The notes beneath the pieces were generated by a model. The model saw only the letters and a list, made by a program, of their open reading frames with translations, was not told the DNA's origin and did no database searches. This document shows positions 1 to 5,979 of a DNA stretch of 28,096 nucleotides, piece by piece. Every line of letters starts with the position of its first letter. The first letter of the stretch is position 1. This stretch comes from a virus, in the IMG/VR virus record IMGVR_UViG_3300025417_000071, positions 1-28,096 of that record; one strand, 5' to 3'. The position numbers and the translations under genes are program-made.

Positions 1-16
1 GTTCTTCGTGGGTCAT
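1..16 (-). CDS. Start of a further gene, cut by the window edge
   Basis: An ATG at 16 overlaps the TGA of the preceding gene in an ATGA junction and reads M-T-H-E-E before the window ends. The same 4-bp coupling links most genes in this operon, and the upstream GGAGAGAAACT could serve as its ribosome site. Nothing can be said about the product. Confidence 0.4.
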
Positions 17-156
17 AGTTTCTCTCCGCAGGTCGGGCAGTAGTTCACGTCCTTGATGAACGTGATGCTCAGGTGATTGGTGAACTGTAGGTTTGCTCGG
101 GGATGAGCCAGACTGCTGTGGGTAATTGGGCAGGCTGGGCGAGTCCCCTCACTCAT
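13..156 (-). CDS. Small zinc-ribbon protein (47 aa)
   Basis: A 47-residue ORF whose ATG overlaps the stop of the upstream gene (ATGA) and whose own stop overlaps the next start the same way. It ends in CPTCGEKL, the second half of a zinc ribbon; one further Cys and several His lie nearer the N-terminus. The upstream neighbour ends in the similar CPDCGKRL, so the two look like neighbouring zinc-ribbon proteins, perhaps duplicates that diverged. The role is unknown. Coupled overlaps on both sides make it likely to be translated. Confidence 0.65.
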   Translation of the reverse strand: MSEGTRPACPITHSSLAHPRANLQFTNHLSITFIKDVNYCPTCGEKL

Positions 157-422
157 CTCTGCTCCGGTCTTAGCTGGAATGGCTTGGTCTTGCCTGGTGC
201 TTCAAGTCTCTTCCCACAATCTGGGCAGAAGATGCTGGTGTGAGGCTTCAGGACTGGGTTGCCATCAAAGTCAGTGATCTGCAGGGCATGGAGACAGACT
301 TCTTGGTGATGCTCCTTCAGAGACTGCTTTGCTGAGGCCATCTGCTCCTGATGAACTGAGATGTCCACAGCAATGTCAATCTCATAAGTCTGGTCATTGT
401 CGTATGGAAACCCAATGGTCAT
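153..422 (-). CDS. Small zinc-ribbon protein (89 aa)
   Basis: An acidic N-terminal half is followed by a C-terminal zinc-ribbon half-site, FCPDCGKRLEAPGK (Cys66 and Cys69), with His and Cys residues upstream (HHQEVCLHAL) that could complete a metal site. The start ATG overlaps the TGA of the 22-residue membrane peptide upstream, and the stop overlaps the next ATG, so it sits inside a translationally coupled run. I do not recognise a family; small zinc-ribbon proteins of this kind are common in actinophage early regions. Confidence 0.75.
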   Translation of the reverse strand: MTIGFPYDNDQTYEIDIAVDISVHQEQMASAKQSLKEHHQEVCLHALQITDFDGNPVLKPHTSIFCPDCGKRLEAPGKTKPFQLRPEQR

Positions 423-487
423 TTCTTGTTCCTTAGATTGTTGATGGAAACCACCAGCAACAGTGTAGAGAGTAGGGCAACCAGCAT
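419..487 (-). CDS. Single-span membrane micropeptide (22 aa)
   Basis: This ORF fills the gap between two genes exactly. Its ATG begins on the last base of the upstream stop (TGATG) and its TGA overlaps the next ATG (ATGA). The ribosome site AAGGGA is about 5 nt upstream. The peptide starts MLVALLSTLLLVVSI and ends with a polar, basic tail (NNLRNKK), which predicts one membrane helix with its C-terminus in the cytoplasm. Two other micropeptides of the same design occur at 4413..4348 and 5979..5908. Function unknown; the tiling is the main evidence that it is real. Confidence 0.6.
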   Translation of the reverse strand: MLVALLSTLLLVVSINNLRNKK

Positions 488-795
488 CAGATTCCCTTCA
501 GTTCACACAGCATGGTAGAACGCTCTGGCTCTGGCAGGCTTGCAGCAAACTTCTCAGCCTTCCTGATGCGCTTCTTCAGTTCCTCCACCAGCTCATCAGC
601 ATTCTCCATGCGCTTCTTCAGGTGAGCCACGTTCTCATCCAAGTCATTGATTTGAGCCCGAAGCACATTGATGGTGCTGTTCTTGAAGTCCAGCAGTTCC
701 TCCTGCATCTTCATGATGCTATTGGAGGTGCATGATGGGCAGACCTGCTCACTGCTCCATCCATGTGGGCAGTCTGGTGTGTTGCGGATGCTCAT
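487..795 (-). CDS. Coiled-coil protein with N-terminal Cys/His cluster (102 aa)
   Basis: The N-terminus carries CPHGW-SSEQ-VCPSC (Cys9, His11, Cys19, Cys22), a plausible zinc site. From about residue 28 to 90 the protein is a charged heptad-rich helix (ELLDFKNS..., HLKKRMENADELVEELKKR), so it probably forms a coiled-coil oligomer. Its start overlaps the end of the upstream methyltransferase (ATGA), so the two are likely co-translated. Unlike that methyltransferase it is CpG-poor, matching the bulk of the window. Role unknown. Confidence 0.75.
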   Translation of the reverse strand: MSIRNTPDCPHGWSSEQVCPSCTSNSIMKMQEELLDFKNSTINVLRAQINDLDENVAHLKKRMENADELVEELKKRIRKAEKFAASLPEPERSTMLCELKGI

Positions 796-1655
796 TTTGT
801 CTCCACTTTGTTTAGCATTGGTGCGTCTTTCGTTATGCGCTCTCGGGCGATTTCTGCGTAATCGGCGTTCAGCTCAGTCCCCACGAAGTTGCGCCCATAT
901 CGGTTTGCCACGACTGCCACTGTGCCAGAGCCCGTGAACGGATCTAGCACCGTGTCTCCCTCGGCGCTACCGGCCAGGACACAGGGTTCGACCAGTGCCT
1001 CTGGCATCACAGCGAAGTGTGCGCCCTTGAATGGTTTTGTCGTGATAGTCCAGACATCACGCTTGTTGCGTCCCGTTGGGTTCACGAAGCGCTCTCCCAT
1101 TTGGTCGGTGTGGATACCTGCTCCGCCCATACTGGCGTTTTTGGTGCTGGGCCTATCGCTGTGGAAAGCATACTTTGAGCGAGCCAGACTTACATCTGAA
1201 ACAGGCTCTTTGATTGCTTCGTGGTCGTAGTAGTAGCGGGGTGACTTGGTGAGCAGGAATAGATACTCGTGGCTCTTGGTCGGGCGGTCAGTCACGCTCT
1301 CTGGCATCGGGTTGGGCTTTGCCCAGATAATGTCTGAGCGCAGATACCAGCCGTCAGCCTGGAGAGCTAACGCTACTCGCCACGGGATGCCGAGCAGTTG
1401 TTTTTCCTTTGCGAAACTATCGCCTAAGTTCAGCCACAGCGTTCCGTCATCGGCTAATACCCGACAGACTTCACGGAATAGGGCGACCATTTCGGCAACG
1501 TAAGCGTCGGGCGTTTCTTCCAGCCCGATTTGCCCGTCCACTCCATAGTCTCGAAGCCCGAAGTAGGGCGGTGACGTGACACAGGTGCGAGCCGAGCCTG
1601 CTGGCAGCTCTGCTAGGCGCTGGCGAGCGTCTCCTATCAGGATGAGTGAGTTCAT
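792..1655 (-). CDS. Site-specific DNA methyltransferase, SPPY (beta-type) class
   Basis: S-adenosylmethionine-dependent DNA methyltransferase with catalytic motif IV TSPPYFGLRDYG (residues 27-38) ahead of motif I LDPFTGSGT (237-245) and the following VGTELNADYAEIARERI. That order, with the target-recognition region between them, is the beta-group arrangement. SPPY is typical of N4-cytosine enzymes but also occurs in some N6-adenine ones, so the methylated base is uncertain. At 287 aa it is full length. No restriction partner is visible, so protecting phage DNA from host enzymes is the likely role (inference). It is far richer in CpG than its neighbours (20 in 961-1260 against none in 1741-2040), which suggests recent acquisition. 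Its start overlaps the exonuclease stop (ATGA). Confidence 0.92.
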   Translation of the reverse strand: MNSLILIGDARQRLAELPAGSARTCVTSPPYFGLRDYGVDGQIGLEETPDAYVAEMVALFREVCRVLADDGTLWLNLGDSFAKEKQLLGIPWRVALALQADGWYLRSDIIWAKPNPMPESVTDRPTKSHEYLFLLTKSPRYYYDHEAIKEPVSDVSLARSKYAFHSDRPSTKNASMGGAGIHTDQMGERFVNPTGRNKRDVWTITTKPFKGAHFAVMPEALVEPCVLAGSAEGDTVLDPFTGSGTVAVVANRYGRNFVGTELNADYAEIARERITKDAPMLNKVETK

Positions 1656-2674
1656 TCTGCCACCAGCCGGAGAACTCGTGCGCCAGGCTTGACTTTGGTG
1701 AACTGGGCTGCCAAGTCTGGGTGAGCCTCCTTGAAAGCCTTAGCATCAAAGGTTTCCCCAGCCTTGTTGGACTTGTAGGTGTAGAGGATTTCACCCTCAT
1801 AGGTCACAGCTTGTGCTGATCCAATGACCTGCTCAATCTGAGCCCTCAGAGTCTTCAGTTCTTCCTCAGCAGTCTCCACCACTTTTTTCTGGGCTTTGTA
1901 TTCCTCATACAGACCCAGCACAATTTCATCAGCCTCAATGACCTCATCAGTGCTTTCTGGATAAAGGGTCTTTAGAGCATCCAAGTCATTGCCCAGTGCT
2001 TCTGGCTCAATGTCTGACTTGACCTGCACCCAAAACTCAGACTCAACCTGCTCCAAGTTCAGCAGTTCCTCATCAGTGAAGGTCACATCTCTGGTGACAA
2101 TCCCCTGCCCACCCACTAGGCAGACAAAGGTGACATCCTTAATTCCAGTCACACAGGAATAGTGCTTACCTTGACTGAGATATCCAGCCGGAACACTGTT
2201 GTCTGCCCAAGCCTGCCCATTCCCACGACCTGACAGCCCAGTGGTCTTGACCTCCAAGATGCGCTCAATGTTTGCTGGTGGGAACTTGCCATCATGGTCA
2301 TTGACCTTGCCCAGTTCCAGCCCATCAACATTGGCATCAGTCACACGGCAAATGAAGAAGTCCACATTTGCCAACTGCCACTCATATGCTCCCTGAAGCA
2401 GAACGGGCCAAGCCACCACAGCCAATCCTTGCTCAGCAATCATCTGGGCGTAGATTTCTGCCACTGGTCGCTCAAACGCCTGACCGAGCCTGGTGGCTTC
2501 ATTCCCCTTGAAGGTGTCCTCAACCCTTCCAGTCTTTTCCAGCCAAAGCTGAAGACGAGACTTATATGGGTTGATCCCTTCAATGGTTCCAGCATCTGAA
2601 CCACCAAAGCCCTTGCTTCTTGCTTCCAGCCATTCCTCATGGGTGAGGATGTCTGTTCTTGTCACTACTTTCAT
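1652..2674 (-). CDS. YqaJ-type viral exonuclease/recombinase
   Basis: A lambda-exonuclease/YqaJ-like PD-(D/E)XK nuclease of 340 aa. Family marks are RSKGFGGSDAG...INPYKS (residues 19-39), LWLEKTGR (43-50), LGQAFERPVAE (63-73), the metal-binding aspartate in ANVDFF (about Asp105), the EVKTT core (Glu141, Lys143) and a downstream Gln in GYLSQGKHY (Gln168). The C-terminal third is a helical, probably coiled-coil extension. Such enzymes resect double-stranded ends for phage recombination, normally with a single-strand annealing protein; the ERF-like gene at 9696 could be the partner. The ATG follows CTGAGGAGGGACA, a strong site shared with other operon-leading genes. Confidence 0.9.
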   Translation of the reverse strand: MKVVTRTDILTHEEWLEARSKGFGGSDAGTIEGINPYKSRLQLWLEKTGRVEDTFKGNEATRLGQAFERPVAEIYAQMIAEQGLAVVAWPVLLQGAYEWQLANVDFFICRVTDANVDGLELGKVNDHDGKFPPANIERILEVKTTGLSGRGNGQAWADNSVPAGYLSQGKHYSCVTGIKDVTFVCLVGGQGIVTRDVTFTDEELLNLEQVESEFWVQVKSDIEPEALGNDLDALKTLYPESTDEVIEADEIVLGLYEEYKAQKKVVETAEEELKTLRAQIEQVIGSAQAVTYEGEILYTYKSNKAGETFDAKAFKEAHPDLAAQFTKVKPGARVLRLVAE

Positions 2675-2700
2675 TGTCCCTCCTCAGGGTCTTAGTTGAT

Positions 2701-2730
2701 CTATAACTTACTGCGCCACTGTCACATCAA
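2701..2730 (-). promoter_or_regulatory. Weak candidate promoter ahead of the exonuclease
   Basis: Read on the minus strand, TTGATG (2730..2725) is followed after 18 nt by TTATAG (2706..2701), about 27 nt before the exonuclease ATG. The gap between genes here is one of the few in this region, and the next gene has the CTGAGGAGG ribosome site seen at the head of other units. The -35 is a poor match, so this is only a candidate. Confidence 0.3.
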
Positions 2731-3071
2731 GTGGTTGCAACTCTGATACTTGCCAGAAGGCTTCTCAGCCCATCCAGCCTTGCTTGTGATGCTCTCAGGG
2801 CTTCCCTGCAAGTGGTCAGCCTGTTTTCTGAGATTTTGTAGGCGAGCAATTCTGCTTCAACCATGCTTTGGGCTCTGTCAGCCACTTCATCCACTGTGAG
2901 CTTCTCCTTGCTGAGAGCCCTCACCTGAAGTCTGGCTTTGGAATAGGCAGTCTTAAACTCCACCTCAAAGTGAGCTGCATCATCCCCTGCTTTGGCAATC
3001 TCCTCCACCAGTTCATCAATGCGCCTAAGACACTTTGCAATTCCCTCATGGACTGCTTCAACTGTGATCAT
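2727..3071 (-). CDS. Coiled-coil protein (114 aa), unknown function
   Basis: The frame is open upstream, but the likely start is the ATG at 3071 (MITVEAVHEG), overlapping the end of the methyltransferase C-terminal subunit by 14 bp. The protein is almost entirely charged helix with Ala and Leu heptads (IDELVEEIAKAGDDAAHF, AQSMVEAELLAYKI), so an elongated coiled coil is likely. No catalytic motif is visible. It lies between the C5-methyltransferase and the YqaJ exonuclease, which hints at DNA metabolism by association only. Confidence 0.75.
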   Translation of the reverse strand: MITVEAVHEGIAKCLRRIDELVEEIAKAGDDAAHFEVEFKTAYSKARLQVRALSKEKLTVDEVADRAQSMVEAELLAYKISENRLTTCREALRASQARLDGLRSLLASIRVATT

Positions 3072-3636
3072 TGTCAGCCTCCACCAGTCTTGCCATAATC
3101 CACTCCACCACAGGGACTGCCACAGCATTTCCCATCTGCTTGTATCTGGATGAGTCTGCCTGGTCAGTCAGTCCTTTTTTGTCATCAACCCTCTTGGCTG
3201 TCCAGTTGTCAGGAAACCCTTGCAACCTCTCACATTCCACTGGTGTCAAACGGCGCACTGTAGGTGGTGAAGCAATAAAGGTCTGAGCATGGTGGCTCTG
3301 GGGACTGGGTTGCATGGCATTCAATGCATTGCTCACTTTTAGTTCAGTTGCTGAGAAATTGTTAGCTTTGGCATCTTCCCTCACTGAGTAAGCCACCATT
3401 GGTGTGTTGTTGCCGCCGGTCCCCATAAAGGCTGACAGTGTTTGTGTTGTGTCACCTTGCACTCTTACCTCCCCACTTTGGTGGGCTTGGAAAATGATGA
3501 CTGTTGCTCTTGATTCACCTGTGTTGTCCATGATGTTAAGAGTCGGAATGGTGGCATTTTCAGACCAGACTTCTGCTGGAAGACTGCCATCAGCAAATCT
3601 CTTCCCTGATCTCACTGTCTTGACCCACCACGACAT
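3058..3636 (-). CDS. C5-cytosine methyltransferase, C-terminal part (TRD, motifs IX and X)
   Basis: This frame carries the missing C-terminal half of the methyltransferase upstream. Motif IX is RRLTPVECERLQGFPDNW (128-145) and motif X is SRYKQMGNAVAVPV (163-176). Residues 30-120 are target-recognition-like, with recurring 'TL.A....G....V' segments. It lies +1 relative to the N-terminal ORF and overlaps it by 47 bp. Its ATG at 3636 has its own ribosome site (AGAGAGGAACAGAGA-ATG), so it can be made as a separate subunit, as in the two-subunit M.AquI. Other readings are a +1 frameshift making one chain, or a recent indel or sequence error. It is CpG-poor, unlike the N-terminal part. Confidence 0.8.
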   Translation of the reverse strand: MSWWVKTVRSGKRFADGSLPAEVWSENATIPTLNIMDNTGESRATVIIFQAHQSGEVRVQGDTTQTLSAFMGTGGNNTPMVAYSVREDAKANNFSATELKVSNALNAMQPSPQSHHAQTFIASPPTVRRLTPVECERLQGFPDNWTAKRVDDKKGLTDQADSSRYKQMGNAVAVPVVEWIMARLVEADNDHS

Positions 3637-4351
3637 TCTCTGTTCCTCTCTTGTATTGAGTTGCGTTAAGAGTTTTCAGTTGTCCCTCTGTGTATCTGGC
3701 AAATCCTGTTTCACCGAACACATGAGAGCCTGCTCCAGTGTTGGTGGCAGACTTTTTCCTCTTCGGCTTGCCCTCTGCAAGATTCCCTTGCAGGCCTTCG
3801 CTGATAGCGAGTATTTCTGCAGATGTGTCCCCTCTGTCTCCAGCACATCCGACAATGAAGACTCTACGCCTACGCTGTGGGACTCCAAAGTATTGAGCAT
3901 CAAGCACTCTCCAGCTGATGCCGTACCCGAGTTCAGAAAGCGCCCCGACAACGGTTCCCATATCCCTTCCTCCGTTTGATGACAAAAGGCCAGGCACGTT
4001 CTCCAAGACGAGATATTTTGGCGATAACTCATCCACAAGTCGAACAATTTCCCAAAATAAACCGGAGCGTTGTCCGGCAAGACCGGCTCTTTTCCCCGCA
4101 ACCGAGAGGTCTTGGCAGGGGAAACCTCCTGTGATAATTCCTCTGTCTGGAACAAAGCCTGCTGTTCTGAGATCACTTCCACTCACTTTCATTACATCCT
4201 CAAAGTGTGTTGCTTTGGGGAACTGGTGCTGTAAAACGCCTCTGGCGTTCTTGTCGATTTCTACTGTTGCCACTACATCAATCCCATTCCTCTGCATGGC
4301 GAGGTCAAATCCACCCACACCTGCAAACAGGGAAACTGCTGTCAAGGTCAT
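3590..4351 (-). CDS. C5-cytosine methyltransferase, N-terminal part (motifs I-VIII)
   Basis: The SAM-binding and catalytic half of a Dcm-type DNA (cytosine-5) methyltransferase. Motif I is AVSLFAGVGGFDLA (5-18), motif IV GGFPCQDLSVAGKR with catalytic Cys79, motif VI VLENV (115-119) and motif VIII PQRRRRVF (158-165). The reading frame stops after 253 residues, inside the target-recognition region. Motifs IX and X follow in the overlapping +1 frame. The ATG at 4351 is chosen because it starts just before motif I and makes an ATGA overlap with the upstream micropeptide; the longer open frame upstream is non-coding. With 25 CpG in 3781-4320 against 5 in 3061-3600, its composition differs from its own C-terminal half. 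Confidence 0.88.
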   Translation of the reverse strand: MTLTAVSLFAGVGGFDLAMQRNGIDVVATVEIDKNARGVLQHQFPKATHFEDVMKVSGSDLRTAGFVPDRGIITGGFPCQDLSVAGKRAGLAGQRSGLFWEIVRLVDELSPKYLVLENVPGLLSSNGGRDMGTVVGALSELGYGISWRVLDAQYFGVPQRRRRVFIVGCAGDRGDTSAEILAISEGLQGNLAEGKPKRKKSATNTGAGSHVFGETGFARYTEGQLKTLNATQYKRGTENVVVGQDSEIREEIC

Positions 4352-4413
4352 TTTGGTATCCCAAAAGCCAGACCCACAAGGGTCACAAAAACCATAAATC
4401 CAAAGGTGATCAT
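4348..4413 (-). CDS. Single-span membrane micropeptide (21 aa)
   Basis: The ORF tiles the 58-nt gap between two genes, with ATGA overlaps at both its start and its stop. A ribosome site, GGAGAGGAAGA, stands directly before the ATG. The peptide (MITFGFMVFVTLVGLAFG, then IPK) is nearly all hydrophobic and predicts one short membrane helix. It parallels the micropeptides at 487..419 and 5979..5908 in size, character and placement, though the sequences are not clearly related. Function unknown. It also removes any need for an N-terminal extension of the methyltransferase. Confidence 0.55.
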   Translation of the reverse strand: MITFGFMVFVTLVGLAFGIPK

Positions 4414-4580
4414 TCTTCCTCTCCTTCTTCCTCATCAATTGGAACGCTCTCCCTGTATGCCAGTTCCCAAGTGTCCAGCCAGTAGAAGTGGTCAGATAGT
4501 CCAGCCTGCAGTCCATCCATCAGTTTCTGAAAAACTTCCCATGTCATCTTGATGTGGGTCTGGTTCTTGAAGTCGGTCAT
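4410..4580 (-). CDS. Small acidic protein (56 aa), unknown function
   Basis: Starts at the ATG of an ATGA overlap with the winged-helix gene (4580) rather than the earlier in-frame ATG at 4592. It is rich in aromatic residues in the middle (HFYWLDTWELAY) and ends in an acidic tail of about ten residues (IDEEEGEEE). The purine-rich codons of that tail also supply the ribosome site of the next gene. No family was recognised. Confidence 0.65.
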   Translation of the reverse strand: MTDFKNQTHIKMTWEVFQKLMDGLQAGLSDHFYWLDTWELAYRESVPIDEEEGEEE

Positions 4581-4858
4581 ACTGCACCCCACAGGATTGC
4601 TGTGCGACCTGACTTGGTTTTGGCTGTGCCAACTTGAATCACTTTTCCCTCTTTCACTAATTCAACCCTTCTTGGTCTGGCTGTGTTTGGAGCCAGTTTG
4701 CAGGACTCTGCAATCTCCTCATCTGTCATGGGGAGTTTCTTCAATGCTTGATACACCAACTGTCTCAGCGACTCCGCTTGTGGCGCAATCTGAATAGCTG
4801 CATCAATGCTGGTAGGTGTGTTCTGGTATGGAGGGAAGTCAAAAAGTGAGTAGGTCAT
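4577..4858 (-). CDS. Small winged-helix DNA-binding protein (93 aa)
   Basis: The ATG at 4858 overlaps the previous stop (ATGA) and is preferred over the longer open frame. From about residue 30 the sequence reads as a winged helix: a first helix (LRQLVYQALKKLP), MTDEEIAESC for helix 2, KLAPNTARPRRVELV for the recognition helix, then a beta wing (KEGKVIQVGTAKTKSGRTAILW). This layout matches small phage winged-helix proteins near nuclease and replication genes. It may be a transcription factor or replication accessory; DNA binding is inferred. Confidence 0.7.
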   Translation of the reverse strand: MTYSLFDFPPYQNTPTSIDAAIQIAPQAESLRQLVYQALKKLPMTDEEIAESCKLAPNTARPRRVELVKEGKVIQVGTAKTKSGRTAILWGAV

Positions 4859-5040
4859 GATGCTGTCACCACCCCCTCGCACTTGCAACACTCCACAATA
4901 AATGATTCATCACCATTTGCCCAAAATGGGTAGGTCAGCCGGTTCTGGTGGCTTGGGCAATACCACACTGGGACACCATCCTTATTCCAGCGATAGTAGG
5001 CAGTGGGAGACTCAACATCCTTTCTGCACTCAACGCACAT
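4855..5040 (-). CDS. Small two-site zinc-ribbon protein (61 aa)
   Basis: The ORF begins MCVECRKDV and ends with ECCKCEGV, with YCPSHQNR between, giving CxxC...CxxH...CxxC spacing typical of a small zinc-binding fold. Its ATG shares a base with the stop of the gene before it (TAATG), and its stop overlaps the next ATG. Tyr and Trp residues (YYRWNKDGVPVWY) sit between the first and second Cys groups. The function is not known. Confidence 0.75.
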   Translation of the reverse strand: MCVECRKDVESPTAYYRWNKDGVPVWYCPSHQNRLTYPFWANGDESFIVECCKCEGVVTAS

Positions 5041-5360
5041 TACATAATCCCCTTTGCACGCATATCTGCATTGTTGAAGTCAATCTGCTCTTGGCTGACA
5101 TCCAGAGCCTTGCCATTGATTTGGATACCAGAGAAGTAAATGCTCTGGGCACTGCAGAGGTTTGCATTGCCCAGAGCCATTGCAACTTCAATGCTCTGCC
5201 CTTCTGCTGGCGTGACATAGATGAGGCCATCTTCACGCACCTCAATCTCAGGCTTGATCTTCAGTTTTGCTACTGCGTCAATGATGTCCTGGTCAGTTGC
5301 TTCCACAACCTCTGGGCGGTGGTAGATGTGTCCATTGCTCTTATACCAAGTTGCTTCCAT
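5040..5360 (-). CDS. First gene of a promoter-led operon (106 aa), unknown function
   Basis: The ATG at 5360 follows CTGAGGAGGACAA, the strong ribosome site seen at several unit heads, and lies about 40 nt after the -10 element of the promoter-operator at 5453..5399. The protein is soluble and acidic, with a middle segment (KIKPEIEVREDGLIYVTPAEG) that looks like beta strands. No catalytic or metal motif is visible. Its place directly after an operator makes it an early gene and a candidate host-directed or regulatory protein (inference). Confidence 0.75.
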   Translation of the reverse strand: MEATWYKSNGHIYHRPEVVEATDQDIIDAVAKLKIKPEIEVREDGLIYVTPAEGQSIEVAMALGNANLCSAQSIYFSGIQINGKALDVSQEQIDFNNADMRAKGIM

Positions 5361-5398
5361 TTGTCCTCCTCAGAACTATCAGCAGGTTTTGCTGATGC

Positions 5399-5453
5399 AT
5401 TCATTATTGTCCAACATTTGGACAGGATGCAAGTCATTCCCAAAATATTTTTA
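5399..5453 (-). promoter_or_regulatory. Promoter with palindromic operator, copy A
   Basis: On the minus strand an A/T-rich stretch (AAAATATTTT) precedes a -35-like TTGCAT (5432..5427), an 18-nt spacer and a -10-like AATAAT (5408..5403). The spacer holds the inverted repeat TGTCCAANNNTTGGACA (5424..5408; perfect 7-bp arms), overlapping the -10 by one base, a classic place for a repressor to block polymerase. The whole 55-bp block, with identical spacing, recurs at 11000..10946. It drives the gene starting at 5360. The cognate repressor is not identified; small HTH proteins in the window are candidates. Confidence 0.75.
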
Positions 5454-5464
5454 TTTTCTTGCAA

Positions 5465-5911
5465 TTACAGCGTTTTGGCTCGCTTCTTTGCCATGTAGCA
5501 GGCTCCACACATCCCTGACCTCAGCCTGTCAGCTGGTGTGCATTCCACAATGCGCCCACAATCTTTGCACTCAGTGATGGTGGCTTTCTTTGCCCTCTCA
5601 CCATTGTCTTGAACAAACTGCACCAAGTCATTGATGGTCATGCTCAGTCTTGCCATCTCATTCAGGAGTCTGCTGATGTCCCTCACTGCATCAAACACTG
5701 GGTCAGCGACCTTCACTTCATTCATGCGAATCACAGCTGCAAGTGTTGGGTCTGAATAAGAGCCCTTCCCTTTAGGCCCACTTGATGAACCTTCTTTGAC
5801 TGCCCTGGTTCCAGCACGTCTGCACAGATCAAGCATCACACCATCTGTCAGTTTGCTCAGTCCCTTGTCAATAATCCTGCGGTCACGAATCATTCTGTCT
5901 GAGTTTTTCAC
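5465..5911 (-). CDS. Protein with C-terminal zinc ribbon (148 aa)
   Basis: Starts with GTG at 5911, overlapping the TGA of the upstream micropeptide (GTGA). A basic N-terminus (MIRDRRIIDKG) and a helical middle (VFDAVRDISRLLNEMARLSM) lead to a C-terminal zinc ribbon: ECKDCGRIVECTPADRL, then GMCGACYMAKK, giving two CxxC pairs about 20 residues apart. This arrangement resembles short DNA- or protein-binding zinc ribbons in phage early regions. It is the last gene before the operator-promoter copy A. Function otherwise unknown. Confidence 0.8.
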   Translation of the reverse strand: MKNSDRMIRDRRIIDKGLSKLTDGVMLDLCRRAGTRAVKEGSSSGPKGKGSYSDPTLAAVIRMNEVKVADPVFDAVRDISRLLNEMARLSMTINDLVQFVQDNGERAKKATITECKDCGRIVECTPADRLRSGMCGACYMAKKRAKTL

Positions 5912-5979
5912 TTGCCCTCATTCACCAAATGCAGGAATGCGCCCAACCCAAGAATGACAAACACAATCAAGACACTCAT
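5908..5979 (-). CDS. Single-span membrane micropeptide (23 aa)
   Basis: ATG at 5979 overlaps the stop of the VRR-NUC gene (ATGA), with an AGGAGG ribosome site (5990..5985) 5 nt upstream, inside that gene's last codons. Its stop overlaps the next gene's GTG (GTGA). The peptide opens MSVLIVFVILGLGAFLHL and ends polar (VNEGK), predicting one membrane helix. A nearby ATG at 5983 in another frame is too close to the ribosome site. Same design as 487..419 and 4413..4348. Function unknown. Confidence 0.6.
   Translation of the reverse strand: MSVLIVFVILGLGAFLHLVNEGK

Noticed and set aside
3404-3979. A 191-codon open frame on the plus strand, and other long plus-strand frames.
   Set aside because: They lie opposite genes with clear motifs (here the methyltransferase), lack good ribosome sites and show no recognisable protein features. 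All are shadows.
3676-4182. A 168-codon minus-strand frame inside the methyltransferase N-terminal gene.
   Set aside because: It overlaps motifs I-VIII in another frame and has no family features; the motif-bearing frame is the real gene.
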